Source: Pseudidiomarina salinarum (GTDB lineage: Bacteria > Pseudomonadota > Gammaproteobacteria > Enterobacterales > Alteromonadaceae). Taken from it: a stretch of DNA of 64,000 nucleotides. The position numbers and the translations under genes were made by a program. A model generated the notes under the pieces. The model made no database searches and had not been told where the DNA came from. It saw only the letters and a list, made by a program, of their open reading frames with translations. Below, in pieces: positions 1 to 8,226 of the stretch. The DNA lies in contig NZ_JPER01000004.1 of the NCBI RefSeq assembly GCF_000753715.1, positions 124,001-188,000 on the forward strand, in the 5' to 3' direction. Position 1 is the first letter of the stretch. Every line of letters starts with the position of its first letter.

Positions 1-1610
1 GCATTCATCACCGCTTCTTTTTCGGCGCTTTTGAGGCGGCCATGCACCAGCCCTATCCGCAGGTCTGGCAGCAACTCATGTAACTGACTGGCGGTATCTT
101 CGGCGGCCTGACACTGCAGCGCCTCAGATTCTTCGATCAGGGTACAAACCCAGTAAGCCTGTCGCTTTTGTTCTGTACAGACTTGCTGCACTCTTTGGAT
201 CACCTGGTCACGGCGGGTATCGGGGATAGCGACGGTAGTTACCGGAGTACGTCCCGGCGGCAGCTCATCAATGACCGAGGTGGCCAGATCGGCATAAGCG
301 GTCATCGCCAGCGTGCGCGGTATCGGCGTTGCCGTCATGATGAGCTGATGCGGCTGGTAGCCCTGGTCAACACCCTTCTGACGTAATTCCAGCCGCTGAT
401 GCACGCCAAAGCGATGTTGCTCATCGATAATAACTAACACCAGATTTTTATAGGTCACCTCGGCCTGAAACAGAGCGTGGGTGCCCACCACCAGTTGCAC
501 CTCGCCGGCTGCGATAGCTTGCAGATTGGCCTGCCGTTCTTTGGTTTTTTGCTTGCCGGCCAGCCAGCCCACAGCAATACCCAGCGGCTCCAGCCATTGG
601 CGGAACGTCAGGGCATGTTGCTCAGCCAGAATTTCAGTCGGCGCCATCAGCGCCACCTGATAGCCCTGGCCGATAGCGGTAAGTGCCGTCAACGCCGCCA
701 CCAGGGTTTTACCCGAGCCGACATCCCCCTGGACCAGCCGCATCATCGGGATGTCATCGGCCAGATCCTGCTGAATCTCCTGCACCACCCGACGCTGGGC
801 GGCGGTAGGCGCAAACGGCAACTGACCCAGAAAACGCTGTTGCAACTCAACGGAGGGGATCAGACTGCGGGCCTGGTGCGATTGCTTCAAGGCGCGCAGC
901 TTGAGCAGGCTCATCTGATGCGCCAGCAGCTCTTCGGTAGCCAGCCGGGTCTGCGCCGGATGGGTTCCCAGTTGCAGCTGCTCCAGGCTCACATCCAGCG
1001 GCGGGCGGTGCAAAATGCGCAGTGCCTGTTCCAGCGACAAACCTTCCGGACGCAATGCCTCGGGCAGCAGTTCCGGTAGCGCCTTGCTGTTGAGGTAAGT
1101 AAGTGCCTGCTCACTCAGTTTGCGCAGGGTCGCCTGTTGTACACCTTCGGTGGTGGGATAAACAGGTGTCAGGGCATCATCACCGAGCACCGGTTGCTCG
1201 CCGGTAATAATTTTGTATTCGGGGTGGATCATGTCCGGCCCCTGCAATCCGCGGCGCACTTCACCGAACAGCTGCAGCCGGGTACCCTGGGACAACTGCT
1301 GCAACTGGGCAGCACTGAACTGAAAAAACACCAGATTAAGCACGCCACTGGCATCGCGCACCCGGCAGCGCATCATGCGCCGGCGGCCATAAACCACCTC
1401 AGCCTTAATCACTTCCGCAACCACAGTGGCCGTGCTGCCCGGCTGCAGGGCATTAATGGGATAGATGCGTGAGCGGTCTTCATAACGCAGGGGCAGGTGC
1501 AACAGAATATCCTGCACGTTCAGCAGGCCGAGCTTTTCCAGCCGGCTTTGCATTTTCGGCCCCACCCCTTTCAGGGCGCTTAGCGGAATACGGTGCAGGC
1601 CATCAGCCAT
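1..1610 (-). CDS. recG: ATP-dependent DNA helicase RecG (3' end cut by window edge)
   Basis: RecG remodels stalled replication forks and branched DNA intermediates in the cytoplasm. Reading the minus strand from the ATG at 1610 gives MADGLHRIPLSALKGVGPKM, the typical N-terminal wedge start. About 536 residues are present and roughly 150 C-terminal ones lie beyond base 1. The Walker A motif GDVGSGKT and the motif II box DEQHRFG are both readable, followed by the helicase TATPIPRT motif. The start codon overlaps the trmH stop codon by one base, so the two are translationally coupled as in enterobacteria. The annotation is secure; only the truncation by the window is unusual. Confidence 0.95.
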   Translation of the reverse strand, partial: MADGLHRIPLSALKGVGPKMQSRLEKLGLLNVQDILLHLPLRYEDRSRIYPINALQPGSTATVVAEVIKAEVVYGRRRMMRCRVRDASGVLNLVFFQFSAAQLQQLSQGTRLQLFGEVRRGLQGPDMIHPEYKIITGEQPVLGDDALTPVYPTTEGVQQATLRKLSEQALTYLNSKALPELLPEALRPEGLSLEQALRILHRPPLDVSLEQLQLGTHPAQTRLATEELLAHQMSLLKLRALKQSHQARSLIPSVELQQRFLGQLPFAPTAAQRRVVQEIQQDLADDIPMMRLVQGDVGSGKTLVAALTALTAIGQGYQVALMAPTEILAEQHALTFRQWLEPLGIAVGWLAGKQKTKERQANLQAIAAGEVQLVVGTHALFQAEVTYKNLVLVIIDEQHRFGVHQRLELRQKGVDQGYQPHQLIMTATPIPRTLAMTAYADLATSVIDELPPGRTPVTTVAIPDTRRDQVIQRVQQVCTEQKRQAYWVCTLIEESEALQCQAAEDTASQLHELLPDLRIGLVHGRLKSAEKEAVMN

Positions 1611-2293
1611 CAGCGACTCGCCCTTATTGCCTGCCACCAGTCGTCATCAGCCAGAATCTGGCCCTGCTCATCCAGTTGTGGGTAGGCCATATTCTTACGT
1701 TTACAGATGCGGGCAAAAATCGGATGCCCGCCTTCAAACAGCACGCGGTTACGCTCGCTGGCGGCCAGCCGCGACTGCTGATACATGCCGGCATCAACCC
1801 GCTGACGCTGCGCCTCATAGAGCACAATGGCGGCGGCCACTGATACGTTCAGCGACTCCGCCATGCCCACCATAGGGATCACCACCTCGTGATCAGCCAG
1901 CGCGATGGCCTCATCAGTTACCCCGTGGCGTTCCTGACCCATGATAATAGCGGTGGGCTTAGTATAATCCAGTGAGCGAAAATCCACGGCCTGGGCCGAC
2001 AGGTTGGTCACCACCACCTGCTTGCCTTCGCCTTTTAACCGATCAACGGCCTCTTTAAGATTGTCGTAATGATGTACCTGCACCCATTTCTGGCTGCCCA
2101 TGGCGGTGCCTTTGCGGATGCGTTCGCGGCGGTCGTACCAGACCGCATGGACTTCGGGGATGCCAACCGCATCGGCGGTACGAATTAACGCCGACAAATT
2201 ATGATTTTTGTGTACACTCTCAAGACACAGAGTCAGATCCGGCTGGCGCTGGTCCAGCAGTTCATTAATTCGCGCAAAGCGTTCAGGTGACAT
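1610..2293 (-). CDS. trmH: tRNA (guanosine-18-2'-O)-methyltransferase TrmH
   Basis: A SpoU-family (SPOUT) methyltransferase that 2'-O-methylates G18 in the tRNA D-loop. The protein aligns by eye along its whole length with E. coli TrmH: early RQPDLTLCLESVHKNHN, then the SPOUT knot segments IIMGQERHGVTDEA and IPMVGMAESLNVSVA, and a C-terminal KRKNMAYPQL extension. I chose the ATG at 2293 (MSPERFARI) over an in-frame ATG five codons upstream because E. coli TrmH begins at the equivalent of this Met. It is followed directly by recG. In many relatives spoT or ridA precedes it, but here those genes lie 7 kb away. Confidence 0.93.
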   Translation of the reverse strand: MSPERFARINELLDQRQPDLTLCLESVHKNHNLSALIRTADAVGIPEVHAVWYDRRERIRKGTAMGSQKWVQVHHYDNLKEAVDRLKGEGKQVVVTNLSAQAVDFRSLDYTKPTAIIMGQERHGVTDEAIALADHEVVIPMVGMAESLNVSVAAAIVLYEAQRQRVDAGMYQQSRLAASERNRVLFEGGHPIFARICKRKNMAYPQLDEQGQILADDDWWQAIRASR

Positions 2294-2340
2294 GATGATT
2301 TCCAACACATTTTCGAAACGTTCGGGGCCAGTATAGCGGT

Positions 2341-2994
2341 ATGCGCGAGTTAACCCTAGTGTTTCAGCACCCCGACTTTTATGTACTCAATAAGCCCGCT
2401 GGCGCCCCCATGCATGCCAATGATGATGAGCTCAGCGTGGTGCACCAATTGGCCGCGCAGACCGGTGAAACCCTGTTCCCCGTGCACCGGCTGGATACCC
2501 CGACTTCCGGCGCCTTGCTGATTGCCCGCAACCAGGCCGCGGCCGCTAGCCTCAGCGCGCTGTTTGCCGAGCGCACCATCACCAAGTTCTACCTGGCGAT
2601 TGCCGCCGGCAAGCCGAATAAAAAGCAGGGCCTGATCAGCGGCGACATGGATAAAGTCCGGCGCGGCAACTGGCGTCTGCTACACACCCAGAACAGTCCG
2701 GCGCAAACAAGGTTTATCAGTTACTCGCTGCAGCCGGGGCTGCGTTATTACATCCTGCGGCCGCTCACCGGGCGCACCCATCAGTTACGGGTCGCGCTGA
2801 AAAGTCTGGGCGCGCCGATTTGCGGCGACACCCGCTACGGCCGCGCTCCGGCTGAGCATCTGCAACTGCATGCCTGGCAACTGCGTTTTGACTACCAGGG
2901 CCAGCACTTCACAGTGACCGCGCCGGTGCCCGATTACGACTATTTCCGCCTCTTACCCGCCGATCTGCAGATACCCGAACAACTTACTTGCTAG
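2341..2994 (+). CDS. RluA-family pseudouridine synthase (short TIGR01621-like type)
   Basis: The protein has 217 residues. The catalytic signature HRLDTPTSG lies near residue 50, with the aspartate that attacks the uridine. The later motif RPLTGRTHQLRVALKSLG and the C-terminal LHAWQLRF segment are typical of RluA-type synthases. It lacks the N-terminal S4 domain of RluC/RluD, which matches the short RluA-like group common in Shewanella and Alteromonas. The target RNA (rRNA or tRNA) cannot be told from sequence. It starts 47 bases from the divergent trmH, so the promoters must be compact. The family call is firm; the substrate is unknown. Confidence 0.88.
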   Translation: MRELTLVFQHPDFYVLNKPAGAPMHANDDELSVVHQLAAQTGETLFPVHRLDTPTSGALLIARNQAAAASLSALFAERTITKFYLAIAAGKPNKKQGLISGDMDKVRRGNWRLLHTQNSPAQTRFISYSLQPGLRYYILRPLTGRTHQLRVALKSLGAPICGDTRYGRAPAEHLQLHAWQLRFDYQGQHFTVTAPVPDYDYFRLLPADLQIPEQLTC

Positions 2995-3051
2995 CAAAGT
3001 GCCGTCAGTCTAATCTGGAGCTCTTGTTTATTTCACAGGGGTAGCTCGCTT

Positions 3052-3534
3052 ATGTTGCGCGTTTTCACTTTTAGTTTTGCTTTACTCATGGCCATAGGCT
3101 GCCTGAACACTGCGGCAGCGCAGGAAGATAATCTCAGAGAAGAGGTCGTTGCGGCACTGGAACAGTTCCTGGCCGGCGCCAGCATTAACGACCCAGAGGT
3201 CCATGATGATTTCTGGGCGGAAGAACTCACCTATACCAGTTCCAGCGGACATCGTTACGGGAAAGCGCAATTGATGGAAGGGGTACGCAGTGCTGAAACA
3301 CCGGGCGCTGATGGCGATGCCGATGCCGATATTATCTGGTACTACGCGGAGAATATAGAACTCAAACCTTTGGGTGAAGCCGTAATTGTGAACTTCACGC
3401 TCGGCGCTGAAGCGGACCATAAGCCGGAAAGTCCCGGCCGGAGGTTCCTGAATACGGGCGTGTTAATAAAACGCGACGGCCGCTGGCAGGCCATCAACTG
3501 GAACGCTACCGCAGCCGCTGATACAGCAGACTGA
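3052..3534 (+). CDS. Secreted NTF2-like (SnoaL/DUF4440-type) protein
   Basis: A 160-residue protein with a signal peptide that ends in AAAQ near residue 24. The mature part has the layout of an NTF2-fold domain: a leading helix (VVAALEQFLAGA), a DDFWAEELTYTSSSG segment, and a C-terminal GVLIKRDGRWQAINW strand, the usual ending of DUF4440/SnoaL-like proteins. No catalytic residues can be assigned. It lies 40 bases upstream of a secreted M20 hydrolase on the same strand and is probably transcribed with it, so a periplasmic accessory role is possible but unproven. A GGGGTAG sequence shortly before the ATG serves as a ribosome binding site. Confidence 0.72.
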   Translation: MLRVFTFSFALLMAIGCLNTAAAQEDNLREEVVAALEQFLAGASINDPEVHDDFWAEELTYTSSSGHRYGKAQLMEGVRSAETPGADGDADADIIWYYAENIELKPLGEAVIVNFTLGAEADHKPESPGRRFLNTGVLIKRDGRWQAINWNATAAADTAD

Positions 3535-3574
3535 TACAGACAATAATGCATACAATAAAAACCGAGGCTCTCTC

Positions 3575-4864
3575 ATGTTAAAACTTTCTACTTTATCGCT
3601 GGCACTTATTGCCGGCATCAGCTTTTCCGGCACCACCGCTGCCCAGCAAACCGTGGAAATTTCACCGGAACTCGAACAAAAAGTCATTGAGTGGCGCCGT
3701 GACCTGCACCAGCACCCTGAACTCAGTAATCGCGAATTCCGCACCGCCCAGGTGGTTGCCGATCATTTGCGCAGTCTGGGGCTGGAAGTACAAACCGGCA
3801 TCGCGCATACCGGCGTGGTCGCTATGCTCAAAGGCGCTAAGCCGGGCCCGACCGTGGCATTGCGCGCTGACATGGATGCGCTGCCGGTAACCGAACAGAC
3901 CGATGTGCCCTTTAAATCTACTGTCGTTAGCGAGTATCGCGGCAAAGAAGTGGGCGTGATGCATGCCTGTGGCCACGATCTGCATGTCGCCATGCTAATG
4001 GGCGCGGCGGAAAAACTGGTGGCTATGCAGGATCAGCTGCAGGGTAATGTCATGTTTATCTTCCAGCCAGCTGAAGAAGGCGCTCCTGAAGGCGAAGAAG
4101 GTGGCGCGGAACTGATGCTCGAGCAGGGTCTTTTTGCTGACAACAAACCCGATGCGGTATTTGGTATCCATGTATGGTCAGCCGGAAATACCGGCGAAAT
4201 TGGCTATCGTGAGGGGCCACTGATGGCGTCTTCGGATCGTTTTGAAATTAACGTGACAGGCCGTCAGACCCACGGCTCGCGGCCCTGGGGTGGCGTTGAC
4301 CCGATCGTCGCTGCGGGTCAGATCATTAGCAATACCCAGACGATAGTGGCCCGCCAGGTTGATATTACCCGGGCGCCAGCTGTAATCAGCTTCGGTATTG
4401 TGGAAGGTGGCGTGCGCAATAATATCATTCCGGACGAAGTCTATCTGGAAGGGACCATCCGTAACTTCGATATGGAAAACCGCGCGCAGATCTTCAAAAA
4501 GCTCAAGCTAACCGCCGAGGCCACTGCCGCCAGCAGCGGTGCGACAGCCCACGTGCATATCGACGAAGGCTATCCGGTTACTATTAACGATCCGGAGCTT
4601 ACCCGCAGCATGTTACCCACCATGGAGCGGGTCGCGGGCAAAGAAAACGTGAAAGTGAATGCGTTGGTAACGGGCGCTGAAGACTTCTCGTTTTACGCGC
4701 TGGAAGTGCCCGGCCTGTTCGTCTTCCTGGGCATTACCCCGGAAGGGCAGGACCCAGCCACGGCGCCGAGCAATCATTCGCCGTTATTTTATGCCGACGA
4801 AGATGCCCTGAAAACCGGGACTGAGCTCTATGTGAACTGGGTAGTGGATTACGCCAACTTATGA
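3575..4864 (+). CDS. Secreted M20-family amidohydrolase/peptidase
   Basis: A 429-residue zinc hydrolase of the M20D group (hippurate hydrolase/IAA-amino acid hydrolase type), which removes acyl or amide groups from N-acyl amino acids. A signal peptide ends at TTAAQQ. Metal ligands are visible in MHACGHDLH and in QPAEEGAPEGEEGGAE. The dimerisation domain carries GRQTHGSRPWGGVDP, and the C-terminal NHSPLFYADEDAL provides the last ligand region. A periplasmic location follows from the signal peptide. It is preceded by an NTF2-like gene in the same orientation and overlaps the convergent acyl-CoA ligase by six bases at the 3' ends. The exact substrate is unknown. Confidence 0.9.
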   Translation: MLKLSTLSLALIAGISFSGTTAAQQTVEISPELEQKVIEWRRDLHQHPELSNREFRTAQVVADHLRSLGLEVQTGIAHTGVVAMLKGAKPGPTVALRADMDALPVTEQTDVPFKSTVVSEYRGKEVGVMHACGHDLHVAMLMGAAEKLVAMQDQLQGNVMFIFQPAEEGAPEGEEGGAELMLEQGLFADNKPDAVFGIHVWSAGNTGEIGYREGPLMASSDRFEINVTGRQTHGSRPWGGVDPIVAAGQIISNTQTIVARQVDITRAPAVISFGIVEGGVRNNIIPDEVYLEGTIRNFDMENRAQIFKKLKLTAEATAASSGATAHVHIDEGYPVTINDPELTRSMLPTMERVAGKENVKVNALVTGAEDFSFYALEVPGLFVFLGITPEGQDPATAPSNHSPLFYADEDALKTGTELYVNWVVDYANL

Positions 4865-6505
4865 TTTGATTTGTTGGCGTATCACTTTCTTGTCGATTTT
4901 GCCGACACTGGTGCGTGGAATTTCATCCACCACGGTAACAGTGTCGGGAATCGCCCACTTTTCAATGGCGCCGTCTTTTACATATTGCTGCAGGTGCTCA
5001 GCGATGGTCTCATGGTCAACCTGAGCGCCGGCGCGCACAGTGACCATCGCATGGGGCCGCTCGCCCCATTCATCATCAGGTAACCCAACCACGGCGGTCA
5101 GTTCCACATCCGGATGCTTACTGATCAGGTTTTCGATATCCAATGAGGATACCCATTCACCGCCGGTTTTGATGACATCTTTAATGCGATCACGAATCTC
5201 CAGCGTGTATGAGCTGTCGATGGTACCCACGTCGCCGGTATGCAGCCAGCCGTTTTCCCACAGCTCGTTGCCTTTTTCCGGCTCTTTCAGGTAGCTCTGG
5301 GTCAGCCAGGGCGCGCGTACCACCACCTCGCCCATATCCTCACCGTTGTGTTTCACAAAGCGGCCTTTGTTGTCGATGATGCGCATATTCACCAGCGGCA
5401 CCGGGCGACCAGCTTTAGTGCGCAACTGCACCTGCTCATCCAGCTCCAGATCGGCCGCGTCAAGCGGCAACCAGGAGGTGCTAAGCAGCGGACAGGTTTC
5501 TGACATACCATAGCCGGTATACACCTGGATCCCCCGATCCAGCGCGGAGCGCGCCAGCCCCTGGGTCAGGGCGCTGCCACCGATCAGCACCTGCCAGCCA
5601 CTAAAATCAATGGTGCTGGCTTTTTCGCTGCTCAGAATCATCTGCAGAATGGTTGGCACGCAGTGTGAGAATGTCACTTTTTCAGTCATGTAGAGCTTAA
5701 GCAGCATGGCTGGCTCGTAGCGCCCCGGATAAACCTGCTTCAGGCCCATCATGGTGGCCACGTAGGGAACGCCCCAGGCGTGGACATGGAACATCGGCGT
5801 AATCGGCATGTAGACGCTGCTGGACTGCAACAGCTGCATGTTGTCGTTCATGCTGGTGGTAGCGGCCAGTGCCATGGTGTGCAATACCAGTTGGCGATGG
5901 GAAAAGAACACGCCTTTGGGGCTGCCCGTGGTCCCGGTGGTATAGAAGGTTGTCGCAATAGCGTTTTCGTCAAAGTCCGGGAAGTCGAATTCGGTCATGG
6001 CCGCGGCCAGCAGGCCTTCGTAATCGCCGATGGTATCCAGCGGCGCTTCAGGCGGCGCATCCGCATCAGATAACTGGATGTAACCTTTGACTGTTTTCAG
6101 GTCGTCTTTAACTTTAGCGATAAGCGGCAGAAAATCATCGTGCACCAGCACCAGGTCATCTTCGGCGTGGTTCATGGTGTAAACCACCTGCTCAGGCGGC
6201 AGCCGCACATTGACCGTATGCAGCACCGCACCAATCATCGGAATGGCAAAAAAGCATTCCAGGTAGCGGGGCGTATCCCAGTCCAGTACCGCGACGGTAT
6301 CGCCCTGCTTTACACCCGCTTCGGTCAGCACATTGGCCAGCCGCTGCACACGCTCATTAAATTCGGCATAGCTATAACGTTTGCCATTATTGCCGCCGAC
6401 AATTTCGTTGTCACCGGCGTAACGCTGGCTGGACAGCAACAGCTGCTTGATCAGCAGCGGGTAATTATAGGCCTCGTCTGCAGGCGCGAGCATTTTTACT
6501 GGCAT
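4859..6505 (-). CDS. AMP-forming fatty acyl-CoA ligase
   Basis: A 548-residue member of the ANL superfamily that activates a carboxylic acid to an acyl-adenylate and then a CoA thioester. The P-loop-like motif TTFYTTGTTGSPKGVFFSHR is near residue 190, YTGYGMSETCPL is near 330, the GWLHTGDVG and RIKDVIKTGGEW motifs follow, and the catalytic lysine region PRTSVGKIDKK is at the C terminus. The segment KTGGEWVSSLDIE resembles medium/long-chain ligases of the AlkK type rather than acetyl-CoA synthetase. It is transcribed towards the M20 gene and lies just downstream of the GNAT-nitrilase gene on the same strand. Chain-length preference cannot be determined here. Confidence 0.88.
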   Translation of the reverse strand: MPVKMLAPADEAYNYPLLIKQLLLSSQRYAGDNEIVGGNNGKRYSYAEFNERVQRLANVLTEAGVKQGDTVAVLDWDTPRYLECFFAIPMIGAVLHTVNVRLPPEQVVYTMNHAEDDLVLVHDDFLPLIAKVKDDLKTVKGYIQLSDADAPPEAPLDTIGDYEGLLAAAMTEFDFPDFDENAIATTFYTTGTTGSPKGVFFSHRQLVLHTMALAATTSMNDNMQLLQSSSVYMPITPMFHVHAWGVPYVATMMGLKQVYPGRYEPAMLLKLYMTEKVTFSHCVPTILQMILSSEKASTIDFSGWQVLIGGSALTQGLARSALDRGIQVYTGYGMSETCPLLSTSWLPLDAADLELDEQVQLRTKAGRPVPLVNMRIIDNKGRFVKHNGEDMGEVVVRAPWLTQSYLKEPEKGNELWENGWLHTGDVGTIDSSYTLEIRDRIKDVIKTGGEWVSSLDIENLISKHPDVELTAVVGLPDDEWGERPHAMVTVRAGAQVDHETIAEHLQQYVKDGAIEKWAIPDTVTVVDEIPRTSVGKIDKKVIRQQIKS

Positions 6506-6540
6506 GGTGCATCCTCATTGTTGTGCTGTTGCAACCGCTG

Positions 6541-8064
6541 TTACCGCTTACGGATAACTTCATATAAATCAGTGCGGCGATCTTTCAGGTTGGTCACCGA
6601 ACCCTCATGATGCAGATAACGTAACTCATCCAGGTTCAGATCCGAGAAGATCAGCTGCTCGGTATTCGGCGTGGTCTCAGCCAGCACCGCATCGTACGGG
6701 AAAGCAAAATCTGATGGTGAGAATACCGCTGACTGGGCGTACTGTACGTCCAGGCTCTCCACCTGTGGCAGGTTCCCGACACTGCCGCAAATCACCACAT
6801 AGCATTCATTTTCGATGGCCCGTGCCTGAGCACAGTGCCGTACCCGCAGGTAGGCATTGCGGGTATCCGTCCAGAAGGGTACGAACAGAATCTCCAGGCC
6901 TTCTGCCGCCATCATGCGACCCAGCTCCGGGAACTCGACGTCGTAACAAATCAGGATCCCGACCCGGCCGGCATCGGTATCAAATACCTGTACCTTGTCG
7001 CCGCCTTCGATAACCCAGTCGCGTTTTTCGTGCGGCGTGACATGAATTTTGCGCTGTTCTTCAATGGTGCCATCGCGGCGACACAGGTAGGTGACGTTAT
7101 AAATGGTGTCATCTTCATTGATTGGCATTGAACCGGTAATGATATTGACGTTATAGCTCACCGCCATCTGCGACATCTCGCGCTTGAAGCGTTCGGTATA
7201 ACCAGCCAGAAAACGAATGGCATCTTTCTGCCGGCTTTGATCGGTCAGGCCCATCACGGGTGCGTTGAAAAACTCCGGGAATACCGCAAAGTCACTCTGG
7301 TAGCTGGATATCGCATCCACGAAATATTCCACCTGCCGCAGCATTTCTTCTACCGAGTCAATTTCACGCATCTGCCACTGCAAAGCGCCCACCCGCACGT
7401 TACGAATACGGCTGCCAAGAATATTGTCCGACGGTTCGTATAAGAAGTTATCCCACTCCAGCAGGGTGGCAAAACCGGCCGAACGCTTGTCTTCCGGCAT
7501 GTACTTACCCAAGAGTCGCTTGACGGTAAAATCGTTAGCTAACTGGAAGGTCAGAATAGGATCGTAAATTTCACGACGGTGCACCTGCTCAATGTACTGA
7601 CCAGGGGACAGCTCATCAGCATATTTGTGATAGTTCACAATACGGCCACCCGCCAGAATGGCTTTCAGGTTCAGCTGGCGACACAGCTCTTTGCGGGCGT
7701 CATAAAGCCGGCGACCCAGACGGAAACCGCGGTAGTCCGGATGAATCAGTACATCCAGCCCATAGAGGGCATCGCCCTTGCGGTCGTTAAGAATGTTCTC
7801 ACGGGCGTCCATCAGGTCTTCATAGGTGTGCGGGTTACTGAAGCGCGCATATTTCACCGTCACCGTCAGCGCGACGCCAACGATCTGGCCACCGTCTTCC
7901 AGGCAAATCTGCCCCTCAGGAAACTCTTTAATCAGTTTGCGTATGGTGTGCTCACCCCAGGCTCCGCCAATATCCGGATAGACCTTATCCATCAGTGCTT
8001 TTAACTGGTCATAATCATCATTGCGCAGATTGCGTAACTGCAAGTGCAGATCATCGGGGGTCAT
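6541..8064 (-). CDS. GNAT acetyltransferase-carbon-nitrogen hydrolase fusion
   Basis: A 507-residue two-domain protein resembling B. subtilis YhcX. Residues 1-200 form a GNAT domain, with the acetyl-CoA loop region DVLIHPDYRGFRLGRRLYDAR. Residues 215-490 form a nitrilase-superfamily amidase domain with the Glu-Lys-Cys triad visible in FAVFPEFF, EEQRKIHV and GILICYDVEFPELGR. Such fusions may acetylate an amine and hydrolyse an amide of the same or a related metabolite, but the substrate is unknown. It lies 36 bases upstream of the acyl-CoA ligase on the minus strand. The family assignment is secure, the role is not. Confidence 0.88.
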   Translation of the reverse strand: MTPDDLHLQLRNLRNDDYDQLKALMDKVYPDIGGAWGEHTIRKLIKEFPEGQICLEDGGQIVGVALTVTVKYARFSNPHTYEDLMDARENILNDRKGDALYGLDVLIHPDYRGFRLGRRLYDARKELCRQLNLKAILAGGRIVNYHKYADELSPGQYIEQVHRREIYDPILTFQLANDFTVKRLLGKYMPEDKRSAGFATLLEWDNFLYEPSDNILGSRIRNVRVGALQWQMREIDSVEEMLRQVEYFVDAISSYQSDFAVFPEFFNAPVMGLTDQSRQKDAIRFLAGYTERFKREMSQMAVSYNVNIITGSMPINEDDTIYNVTYLCRRDGTIEEQRKIHVTPHEKRDWVIEGGDKVQVFDTDAGRVGILICYDVEFPELGRMMAAEGLEILFVPFWTDTRNAYLRVRHCAQARAIENECYVVICGSVGNLPQVESLDVQYAQSAVFSPSDFAFPYDAVLAETTPNTEQLIFSDLNLDELRYLHHEGSVTNLKDRRTDLYEVIRKR

Positions 8065-8163
8065 AGACTTCCTATCGGTTCCTGTGTAAAACGAACTTAT
8101 AAGTATGACGATGTCGGCAGAATTGGCAACCGCAATCGCTTGCAGCCGGCTGTTAAGCCATAT

Positions 8164-8179
8164 AAACTTCTGGACGTCT
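8164..8179 (+). promoter_or_regulatory. Candidate MetJ operator upstream of the NhaC-type carrier
   Basis: Two adjacent 8-mers, AAACTTCT and GGACGTCT, match the MetJ consensus AGACGTCT at 6 and 7 positions. They lie 48 bases before the ATG of the NhaC-family gene. MetJ binds at least two tandem met boxes when loaded with S-adenosylmethionine. This is a by-eye match and only moderate on its own; a better MetJ site in the same window (33037-33052) makes it more believable. Confidence 0.42.
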
Positions 8180-8226
8180 AAATAGTTTTTAATAATAAAA
8201 AAATCAGCTAACCGTTAAGGAATTTT

